DNA from: Prolixibacteraceae bacterium
GTDB taxonomy: Bacteria > Bacteroidota > Bacteroidia > Bacteroidales > Prolixibacteraceae
DNA: 64,000 nucleotides
Direction of reading: 5' to 3'
Assembly: GCA_003506435.1 (NCBI GenBank)
Contig: DOAQ01000028.1
Span: 63,302-127,301, forward strand
The notes below the pieces were generated by a model. That model had not been told where the DNA came from. It saw only the letters and a program-made list of their open reading frames with translations, and did no database searches. Below, piece by piece: positions 28,422 through 35,800 of this stretch (position 1 is its first letter; each line of letters opens with the position of its first letter). A program made the translations under genes and the position numbers.

Positions 28422-29738
28422 TTAAAGATATGCTTTTGCAACTTTCAGAATTCCTTCAGAAATCATATCGCAGTCATCCCCTGTCATTTGAGCCGGAATA
28501 TCAATGTGTAGCGACCGTCCCAAATAGTTTAAAGTGTTTGGGTTCATGTCGCTGCTGTATTGTACATTGCCGCCTTTGTTCAGGTAATGCGGGCAGGTAT
28601 ACGGACAACCTTCCTGCGTTGCAGTCCATTTGTTGATGATCATGTCCCAGTGGCTGTAAACATGCCAATCGGGGACGCTTTTATTGTGCATCGACGAAGC
28701 CGCAATGCCTTCTGCCTTCAGGGCTTCGGCAAATTTGCCGGTAATTTCCGGATTAGGAAGGAAAAGAATCAAAACAATTCCGGTATCGCCATCCGGGTCG
28801 TTCAGTCTTCTGAATTCAATCCCATTAATACCACTGATTGCATTTTTTATCCTTGATTTGTTCTGCCTCATTTGTGCCAATAAACCGTCTAATCTTTCGA
28901 GTTGTACCCTTAAAATAGCACCGGAAATTTCATTCATCCTGTAATTTACTCCGGGGAAAAGTTCGCCGTTATAACGAGCTTTTGCAAACCTTTTTTCAGG
29001 GCCTCCCGGACGCCAGCAAGCAGCAGCATCGTGATACGACATGGCTCTTTCGTAAAGCATCATATCATTAGTAACTACCGCCCCGCCTTCACCTGCAGTT
29101 ATAATTTTATGATATTGAAAGCTGAATGCGCCCATATCTCCCAAACCGCCCAGTCGTTTTCCTTTATAACTTCCGCCGGTAGATTGGGCAACATCTTCAA
29201 TTACTTTTAAGTTATACTTGCTTGCAATAGCCATGATTCTTTCCATGTTGCAGGGAACGCCTCTCATGTGTACCGCAATGATGGCTTTCGTGCGCGGCGT
29301 AATCTTTTTTTCCACATCATCGGGATCTAAGGTCAGGCTATCGTCAACTTCCACAATTACAGGCACCGCTTTAGCTGCAACGATAGCTGCACAGGATGCA
29401 AAAAATGTATAGCCCGGAACAATTACCTCATCGCCGGGGCCAACACCCAAAGCAACCAATGAGCAAATCAATGCAGAAGTGCAGGAGTTTGTGGCCAGCG
29501 TATGTTGAACGCCAATTTTTGAAGAAAATTCTTCTTCAAAAAGTTTCACCTTCGATTCAACATCCGAAGGGCCATAATACCTGAATAAATATTTATCGTC
29601 CAAAACCTGCATTACAGCTTTCTTCTCTGCTTCACCAATTTCCAACCCACCCGGATACATTGGGATATTCGGAGTTGTTTTTGCTTTGCTCCCTCCGTCA
29701 ATTGCTAATTTGTTTACCATTTTTTCCATCGTTTCCAA
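28422..29738 (-). CDS. DegT/DnrJ/EryC1/StrS-family PLP aminotransferase
   Basis: A 438-residue fold-type-I PLP enzyme. The Schiff-base Lys is at 211 (FSFQYHKIITAGEGGAV), the Asp that pairs with the pyridine nitrogen is at 182 (EDVAQSTGG), and the phosphate-binding segment is near TNSCTSALICSL. This family transfers amino groups between glutamate or glutamine and keto-sugars, including inosose in aminocyclitol making. It is the first gene of the minus-strand operon, divergent from an AraC regulator. In a cluster with a permease and kinase, a catabolic deaminating direction is plausible but unproved. It is long for the family, with a Met-rich start (Met1, Met4 and Met7 all possible). Confidence 0.85.
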   Translation of the reverse strand: METMEKMVNKLAIDGGSKAKTTPNIPMYPGGLEIGEAEKKAVMQVLDDKYLFRYYGPSDVESKVKLFEEEFSSKIGVQHTLATNSCTSALICSLVALGVGPGDEVIVPGYTFFASCAAIVAAKAVPVIVEVDDSLTLDPDDVEKKITPRTKAIIAVHMRGVPCNMERIMAIASKYNLKVIEDVAQSTGGSYKGKRLGGLGDMGAFSFQYHKIITAGEGGAVVTNDMMLYERAMSYHDAAACWRPGGPEKRFAKARYNGELFPGVNYRMNEISGAILRVQLERLDGLLAQMRQNKSRIKNAISGINGIEFRRLNDPDGDTGIVLILFLPNPEITGKFAEALKAEGIAASSMHNKSVPDWHVYSHWDMIINKWTATQEGCPYTCPHYLNKGGNVQYSSDMNPNTLNYLGRSLHIDIPAQMTGDDCDMISEGILKVAKAYL

Positions 29739-29933
29739 TATTTTATTCGTTGAATAACTTCTTGATTTGTAAATTCTTACTTATATAGTACTGTTTCGAT
29801 AATAATCAGGTGATCATGTTTGCAAAGTTATATTTGCAGAATAGTTCTAAAGATTTTTGTTAATATTGTATAAGTTCGGGGTAATTGAGTTTATTATATA
29901 TCAGCTTTCTTTGGGAGCTAATCTTTTAATTTT
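29739..29933. promoter_or_regulatory. Divergent control region between aminotransferase operon and araC-type gene
   Basis: This 195-bp AT-rich gap holds two interlocked -7-like motifs: TAACTTTG on the minus strand (29830-29823) facing the operon, and TATATTTG on the plus strand (29829-29836) facing the regulator. TTTGCA occurs twice, 12 bases apart (29819-29824 and 29833-29838). No good -33 match was seen on either side, as expected for activator-dependent promoters. The repeated TTTGCA could be part of an AraC-type operator. This is pattern reading only. Confidence 0.35.
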
Positions 29934-30800
29934 ATGGAAATAAGTGAAGAAAAACTAACATCGAAGGAAAATATTACTTTTATCACAAGGCATTACAAAC
30001 AGGACAATTTTACATCGCCAAGGCATTTTCATTTGGAATATGAAATTGCCTACATCGAAGAAAGTAACGGTAAACTTTACGTCGGAAATAATATAGTTGA
30101 TTTCGAACCGGGGAACCTTTTTATATTCGCCCCGAGATTAGTGCATTGTTTTAAGAATAATAAGAATCCAAATTTCAATAGCAAAACGGCAAAAGCTACG
30201 GTTATTCTTTTTAAAAAAGAATTCCTTGGTAATTCGTTCCTTGAACGAAAAGAAGCTGTTTTGTTGAATAAACTACTTGCAAATTCAGAAGCGGGCATTC
30301 AAATTTTTAAGCCATCGGGGGAGGTGATTTCATTGATAAAGAAACTATCGTTTAATAATGGGTTAAAAAGTGTACTGGATTTGCTCTTCATTTTAGACTA
30401 TTTGTCAAAGTGTACCGATTATAAGATGTTGTCGGCTAAATGGGTTAAAAAATATTACTATAAACTTAACGATGGGTTGATCAATAAAATTTCCGATTAT
30501 GTGGAAGCCAATTTTTCCAAAGAAAAAATTTTTCAGGATGCTGTAAAAATGTCGGGGATGAGTACGGCCGCCTTTTCGAGATATTTCAGGCATAAAACGG
30601 AGAAAACATTTACACAATATGTGAATGAACTAAGGATTACACAAGCCCAAAAATTACTGATCAATACCGATTTAAGGATAAACGATATTTGCTCCCAATG
30701 CGGTTTTAATAATCCTACCTACTTTAATCGTTCTTTTAGAAACCTCAACAATCTTACTCCAAGGCATTTCCGGAATCTTTATTCGATGGCAAATAAATAA
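29934..30800 (+). CDS. AraC-family transcriptional regulator
   Basis: A 288-residue regulator. The N-terminal cupin (about 15-110: HFHLEYEIAYIEESNGKLYVG, FEPGNLFIFAPRLVHCF) binds a small ligand. The C-terminal double helix-turn-helix spans about 185-285 (FQDAVKMSGMSTAAFSRYFR, then INDICSQCGFNNPTYFNRSFR and LTPRHFRN). It is divergent from the five-gene operon and upstream of the xylose-isomerase-like gene, so it probably controls one or both in response to the pathway substrate. There is no sensor kinase fusion, so the signal is likely an intracellular sugar. Confidence 0.87.
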   Translation: MEISEEKLTSKENITFITRHYKQDNFTSPRHFHLEYEIAYIEESNGKLYVGNNIVDFEPGNLFIFAPRLVHCFKNNKNPNFNSKTAKATVILFKKEFLGNSFLERKEAVLLNKLLANSEAGIQIFKPSGEVISLIKKLSFNNGLKSVLDLLFILDYLSKCTDYKMLSAKWVKKYYYKLNDGLINKISDYVEANFSKEKIFQDAVKMSGMSTAAFSRYFRHKTEKTFTQYVNELRITQAQKLLINTDLRINDICSQCGFNNPTYFNRSFRNLNNLTPRHFRNLYSMANK

Positions 30801-30869
30801 ACGATAGACGTCAATTGGTATATCCCGGATTGAATAATATTACCAAAAAAATACACCCTGTTAACATTG

Positions 30870-30901
30870 TTTGAATACTATTTGCGCCTGGTTTACCTTC
30901 G
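30870..30901 (+). promoter_or_regulatory. Probable Bacteroidetes promoter for the isomerase-like gene
   Basis: TTTG at 30870-30873, 20 bases, then TACCTTCG at 30894-30901 matches the -33/-7 spacing with one mismatch in the -7 box. It lies about 50 bases before the start at 30950. It suggests that this gene pair has its own transcript apart from the araC gene. Confidence 0.4.
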
Positions 30902-30949
30902 CTAACTGAGAAATGCAACAAAATCAATTCATCTTAATAACGTAAAATT

Positions 30950-31981
30950 ATGGCAGGAATATTCAAATTTACATTTGGCCCCTGGAATATCCATGAAGGA
31001 GCTGACCCCTTTGGACCTACAGTACGGAAATCAAAAAGTTTCCGTGAAAAGTTGGACTTGTACAAAAAATTAGGTTTTGACGGAGTTCAATTCCATGATG
31101 ATGATGCGGTTCCTGATATGAACGATCTTACACCGCAACAGATTATCAGCAAAGCAACTGAAATTAAAAAAGCTTTGGACGACCATGGGCTGGCGGCTGA
31201 ATTTGTTGCACCCAGAATGTGGGAAGATGAACGGACCATCGATGGCGGATATACTTCGAACGACCCCAATTGCAGAAATTATGCCATTGAACGAAGCAAA
31301 CGGACAATCGATATTGCCAATGCGCTCGGTACCGATTTAATTGTATTATGGTTGGCCAGGGAAGGGACTTACATACGCGAGTCGAAAGACAGCAAAGTAG
31401 CCACTGAAAGAATTGTGCAAGCTATCGATCAGATGTTGGCATACGACCCAAAAGTGAGGATTTGTATCGAACCCAAGCCGAACGAACCGATGGATCATAC
31501 TTATATCCCGACAACAGGGCATGCAATTGCTTTGGGTTTGCTATGCTCCGACTCCAAACGGGTTGGTGTAAATATCGAAAGCGCTCACGCCATTCTTGCC
31601 GGTCTCGACCCTTCCGATGAAATGGGCTATGCTTTGGCTTTTAATAAACTTTGGACGGTCCATCTTAACGACCAGAACGGGCTGAAATTTGACCAGGATA
31701 AATCATTTGGTTCGGTCGATATCCGCAGGGCTTTTAACCAGGTACGAATCCTCGACAAACACAATTACGGGCAAAATGGCGAATGGGTTGGCCTCGATGT
31801 TAAAGCAATGCGCACACAAAAACTTGAAGTTTCGACGAAACACTTGTCAAATAGCCGCACCGTATTCCTGCGCCTTCTGGAGATATCGAGGAGCATTGAT
31901 GAAAACGCCATGGCAAAAATGATTGACGAAAGAGATTACGAAGAACTGGATTTGTACATTATCAAACATCTCATAGGATAA
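30950..31981 (+). CDS. Group I xylose-isomerase homologue with altered metal site
   Basis: A 343-residue TIM barrel plainly related to the short actinobacterial-type xylose isomerases: FTFGPWN at the start, GVQFHDDDAVP (proton-relay His49 and Asp52), CIEPKPNEP (Glu174), VNIESAHAILAGL (Glu210, His213), FDQDKSFG (Asp248, Asp250) and GLDVKAMRT (Asp283). The position of the metal-ligand Asp in classical XylA (IDLNGQNG) is His238 here (VHLNDQNG), and the Glu after the conserved HE pair is Ala214. So the fold and relay are kept but the metal pocket is changed, which argues for another aldose/ketose or an epimerase role. It is 7 bases from the following oxidoreductase gene. Confidence 0.8.
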   Translation: MAGIFKFTFGPWNIHEGADPFGPTVRKSKSFREKLDLYKKLGFDGVQFHDDDAVPDMNDLTPQQIISKATEIKKALDDHGLAAEFVAPRMWEDERTIDGGYTSNDPNCRNYAIERSKRTIDIANALGTDLIVLWLAREGTYIRESKDSKVATERIVQAIDQMLAYDPKVRICIEPKPNEPMDHTYIPTTGHAIALGLLCSDSKRVGVNIESAHAILAGLDPSDEMGYALAFNKLWTVHLNDQNGLKFDQDKSFGSVDIRRAFNQVRILDKHNYGQNGEWVGLDVKAMRTQKLEVSTKHLSNSRTVFLRLLEISRSIDENAMAKMIDERDYEELDLYIIKHLIG

Positions 31982-31988
31982 TAAACAC

Positions 31989-33146
31989 ATGAGGAAATAT
32001 AAAGTCGGCATCATCGGGACTGGCTATATCGGCATGGTTCATCTCGAAATGCTGAAGCGGCTTAACGATGTTGAAATTATTGCCATCGCTGAGGCTGATA
32101 AGAATCATGCTGATGAAGTTGGACGGAAATTCCAGATTAAAAAAGTGTATTATAATCCTGAAGATTTGATCAGGGATACCGAAGTCGAGGTAATTCATAA
32201 CTGCACTCCAAACCAGTTTCATTTTAGCTTGAACAAACTTGCTATTCTTGAAGGCAAGGATATTCTCTCTGAAAAACCTTTATCGCTGAATTCAGCAGAA
32301 TCAGCGATTTTAATGGATCTGGCAGAAAAGAACAACACGATAACTGCGGTCAACTTTTGCTACAGGTATTATCCGGTTGTACAGGAAGCGGCAGCTCGGA
32401 TAGGAAGCGGCAATTTGGGCGAAATACGCGCCTTGATGGGGCATTTTTTGCAGGACTGGCTGTTTTACGATACCGATTATTCATGGCGTTTAGACCCAAA
32501 ATATTCAGGTAAGGCGAATGTTATTGCCGACCTCGGAAGCCACTGGTGCGATTTGGTGCATTTTGTCACCGGACGAAAAATTGTCGAAGTGATGGCTGAA
32601 CTCCATACCTGCATCCCCCAGCGTAAAAAACCGGTAAAAGCCGGGCAAACTTTCGGGGCAGCCGGGAACGATTCAGAATTCGAAATAGTAGAAGTTCCCC
32701 TTGACGAATATGCTTCCCTGTTTATCAAGCTTGACAATGGTGCCAGGGGCAATTTTACTACCTGTCAGGTAGCCGCCGGGCATAAGGTTGATCTGGAATT
32801 GAAAATTTTCGGTTCGCAACAATCGATTGAATGGAGCCATAAAAAGCCGAATGCAATTTGGCTTGGCAACAGGGATAAAGGGAACGAAACCTTTTATGAA
32901 TCGGCACAATTGCAAACGGAAGAAACACGGAAATATGCAGCTCTGCCAACCGGGCACCCAATGGGGTATCACGATGCAGTATTCAACTTATTCCGCGATT
33001 TCTATCAGGCAGTCGGCACAAAAAGGGACAAAAAAGCACCCGACGTCAAATTGCCTGGTTTTAAGGATGCCCATCAAATAATGTGTATTGTCGATGCTGC
33101 AATTGAGTCGAACCAATCGGGCAGGTGGGAAAAAGTAAAATACTGA
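31989..33146 (+). CDS. Gfo/Idh/MocA-family NAD(P)-dependent oxidoreductase
   Basis: A 385-residue cytoplasmic enzyme. The Rossmann motif is GIIGTGYIGMVHL (residues 8-20), the EKP motif is SEKPLSLN (about 95-102), and the catalytic-side segment is ADLGSHWCDLVHFVTG, with the Asp/His pair usual for sugar dehydrogenases. The C-terminal domain is the family's alpha/beta sheet. It is co-transcribed with the xylose-isomerase homologue (7-base gap), so the two probably act in sequence on one sugar or inositol-like compound. The exact substrate cannot be read from sequence. Confidence 0.85.
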   Translation: MRKYKVGIIGTGYIGMVHLEMLKRLNDVEIIAIAEADKNHADEVGRKFQIKKVYYNPEDLIRDTEVEVIHNCTPNQFHFSLNKLAILEGKDILSEKPLSLNSAESAILMDLAEKNNTITAVNFCYRYYPVVQEAAARIGSGNLGEIRALMGHFLQDWLFYDTDYSWRLDPKYSGKANVIADLGSHWCDLVHFVTGRKIVEVMAELHTCIPQRKKPVKAGQTFGAAGNDSEFEIVEVPLDEYASLFIKLDNGARGNFTTCQVAAGHKVDLELKIFGSQQSIEWSHKKPNAIWLGNRDKGNETFYESAQLQTEETRKYAALPTGHPMGYHDAVFNLFRDFYQAVGTKRDKKAPDVKLPGFKDAHQIMCIVDAAIESNQSGRWEKVKY

Positions 33147-33223
33147 CCTTTTATCTATTCTTTCAAAATAGAGTAATTGATTTTATTCAAAAAGATGTTC
33201 GTAATTTTAGAAAAATTCAATAA

Positions 33224-33364
33224 AAGAAGAGGGTGTCCAAAAAGTTCTGAAATCCGCAATTCGCGTCACCCTGAATTTATTTCAGGGTCTGATTATTAGA
33301 AAGATGAGGCCCCGAAACAAGTTCGGGATGACTCTATTCCAGACTTTTGGGGCACCCTCTTCTT
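33224..33364. repeat. MITE-like palindromic repeat, about 141 bp
   Basis: The ends are inverted repeats: AAGAAGAGGGTG at 33224-33235 against its complement at 33353-33364, continuing imperfectly inwards (TCCAAAAAGT against ACTTTTGGGG). Inside are two smaller hairpins, CCCTGAA...TTCAGGG and CCCGAA...TTCGGG. There is no coding capacity. Intergenic repeats with this kind of sequence are familiar in Bacteroidota genomes. The rest of the 33147-33494 gap holds no gene I can see. Confidence 0.75.
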
Positions 33365-33494
33365 ACTAATGATATTTAATGGTTGATTTGATTTTAGGGA
33401 AATAAATTTCAGGATAGTCCCTTCCCTGTGGTCCGGTCAATCTTAGGTTTTATTTGACCCGGGAGCTATACAATCAATTAATAAAATCCACATC

Positions 33495-35645
33495 ATGATA
33501 AAGTTTAAAAAGTATATTGCTGTTTTTGTATATGCAGCTATTGTTTTTCTTTTGACCGGTTGTTCTTCGCAGAACAATACAAAAATGGAGACTTCACTTT
33601 TTAGTATTTCATGGAATGCTTCATCCATTGGGTCGTGGAACTATTCCGTCAAACCCGCCGGGAAAACAATTGAGCTTAAACTTCCTGTTTTTGAAATTGA
33701 TGGAAAACGGACTCCTGTAATCCTTTCCGGATTGATTGAAACCAGCCAGCCAACCATTTTGCGCAACGGTATAACCGAGTACATTTATGAAGGAATGTTC
33801 CAATCTGATCCAACTTTACGGCTTCAGGTAAAATTCAGGATTGCAACCGATAATCCGGTTGTCAGGTTTTGTTATACTTTAAAAACTTCCGGAGAACAAA
33901 AACTGACCAGGGAATCGGGGAAAGACGATCTGACTTATCTTTCGTATTCCATGAAGGATTTCTCTGATATCAAGGAAATTAATCTTTCGGTTTTTAACGA
34001 GATGATCCACTCGTGCAACTTGGGCGAAACGCAGATTTATGAGGCTGATTTTGCAAATTCCGGTTCGGTTGCAGGACCTATCCTCCTGGCAAGCAACGGG
34101 CAAACTACATTCCTGTGTGCTTACGAACACGACTCGATGTACCCGGATAATTACCTGAAATTCGGATTTCAGCCGGATATGACGGTCGGGTTGCTGGCAG
34201 AAAAAGGCAATTATTTTGCAGGGCAGTCAACCGATGGTTTTTCAACCATTTGGTTTGAAGTGGCTGGTATTGCCGGTGGTGAAAATGAAATGGCAGACAA
34301 ATTCCGCACTTTCATCCACAAATACCAAACGGTAAATCTGGAAAGCCGGAAACCTTATATTTATTACAATACCTGGGGGCGGCAGGAACGGGTGAAATGG
34401 GCTGGCGGCCAGTACCTGACAACCATGAACCTGGAATATACACTCAGGGAAATTGACCGGGCACACGATATGGGCATCGAATTTTATGTGCTCGATGCCG
34501 GATGGTTCGACCGTACCGGCGACTGGGGTGTTAATCTGAAAAATTTCCCTGACGGGTTTAAACAAATCAGCGAAAGGCTCAATGGTTATGGAATGAAATT
34601 AGGCGTTTGGATGGATCCGGCGAAAGCTGCAATAACCAGCCAGGTTTTCCTGAAGAACAAAAATAGTATCAAAACATGGAACGGGAAACCGGATACCCCA
34701 TCGCTTGTTTGGGAAACTGAGGAAAGCACCGACATGTGCATGGTAAGTTCATACTGGGACACGTATGCCGATGTATTGATCCGCCTGTACAATGAATTGG
34801 GGATTCGTTATTTTTATCTCGATGGTGTAGGACAATCAGGCTGTAATAGTCAGGAACATTTTCATGGTACCATAGAAAATACCACCGAAGAAAGCCAACA
34901 ATGTTATGGATTTTTGTTGCCTGTTTATTTGGGAAAAGTAATGAAAAAAGTTTGCACAACCTGTCCGGATGCTATTTTCGATTTTGATGTTACCGAATCA
35001 CGCAGGATTGGCGTTGGGTTACAATTTTTGGCAAACGGACGTTATTTCATCCTGAATAATGGTCCGTATTATTACAACTTCGACCTGTGTCCGCGCGGGG
35101 AAAGTATTCTTCCCAACGGATGCCGGAATATTTTTATCCAGCCGGGGCCTGCCCGGACATGGTTCATGCGCTCGGTACTCGATTACGACAAATGGATCCC
35201 TTCGAACTTGTTTCTGGCCAATTACCAACCCGATGATCCCCGAAATTCTCAGATCATCAATCTGGCATCGTTGGTGCTTGGTCAAAACTCGGTTTGGGGT
35301 GAAATCCTGAAAACTTCTCCGGAGGGTGTTGCGCTATTTCACGAAATTCTGGAAAAGTACAAGCTGGTACGTGATGACGTTGTGGCTGCAAGTCCTGTCC
35401 ATTTTGGAAAGCCGGGGGATACACCTGAAATTTATGAAAAAATCAATCCTGCCACAGGGAAGGGTGTTGTGGTCATTTTTGCCAATTCAAAAGGGAAGTT
35501 TTGGTACATTACCAAGCATTCGGTATCCGAAAAAATATGGCATAACGAAGGGGTGAATGTCTCCATCACTCCGGATAAACACGCGAAAATTAGTGTTGAA
35601 TTTAATGAGGCTTCTGCTGCTATTGTCTTTTTGGGAACCAAATAA
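33495..35645 (+). CDS. GH36/GH27-like glycosidase lipoprotein (clan GH-D)
   Basis: A 716-residue surface or periplasmic lipoprotein (lipobox LLTGC, Cys23). The N-terminal ~280 residues form a beta-sandwich. The TIM barrel follows with YNTWGRQE (295-302), FYVLDAGWF (Asp334), GMKLGVWMDP and RYFYLDGVG, whose Asp443 is the likely nucleophile. The end is a beta domain. These are features of clan GH-D, where alpha-galactosidases and related enzymes belong. The usual KxDxN nucleophile context is absent (YLDGVG instead), so substrate specificity is probably different. A decayed copy of its 3' end lies at 38007-38213. Confidence 0.75.
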   Translation: MIKFKKYIAVFVYAAIVFLLTGCSSQNNTKMETSLFSISWNASSIGSWNYSVKPAGKTIELKLPVFEIDGKRTPVILSGLIETSQPTILRNGITEYIYEGMFQSDPTLRLQVKFRIATDNPVVRFCYTLKTSGEQKLTRESGKDDLTYLSYSMKDFSDIKEINLSVFNEMIHSCNLGETQIYEADFANSGSVAGPILLASNGQTTFLCAYEHDSMYPDNYLKFGFQPDMTVGLLAEKGNYFAGQSTDGFSTIWFEVAGIAGGENEMADKFRTFIHKYQTVNLESRKPYIYYNTWGRQERVKWAGGQYLTTMNLEYTLREIDRAHDMGIEFYVLDAGWFDRTGDWGVNLKNFPDGFKQISERLNGYGMKLGVWMDPAKAAITSQVFLKNKNSIKTWNGKPDTPSLVWETEESTDMCMVSSYWDTYADVLIRLYNELGIRYFYLDGVGQSGCNSQEHFHGTIENTTEESQQCYGFLLPVYLGKVMKKVCTTCPDAIFDFDVTESRRIGVGLQFLANGRYFILNNGPYYYNFDLCPRGESILPNGCRNIFIQPGPARTWFMRSVLDYDKWIPSNLFLANYQPDDPRNSQIINLASLVLGQNSVWGEILKTSPEGVALFHEILEKYKLVRDDVVAASPVHFGKPGDTPEIYEKINPATGKGVVVIFANSKGKFWYITKHSVSEKIWHNEGVNVSITPDKHAKISVEFNEASAAIVFLGTK

Positions 35646-35666
35646 TTACTATTCAGAAAAGCACAA

Positions 35667-35728
35667 ATGAAACGAACATGTTTGCAGAAAACACAAACAC
35701 CAATGAATATAATACATGTGAGTTCCAT
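35667..35728 (+). repeat. Dispersed direct repeat, copy A
   Basis: This 62-bp stretch begins ATGAAACGAACATGTTTGC and ends CATGTGAGTTCCAT. Copy B is at 39519-39585. Both copies lie just after the stop of a glycan-enzyme gene and before the next start. Each opens with an ATG and could be the relic of one small gene's 5' end. No known element name is recognised. Confidence 0.65.
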
Positions 35729-35800
35729 CCGGATGGAAACTCGTTCAGTGAACAATATTTCGATCCAAAAGATAATCAGTAACTTAAAAATTTTATTCGG

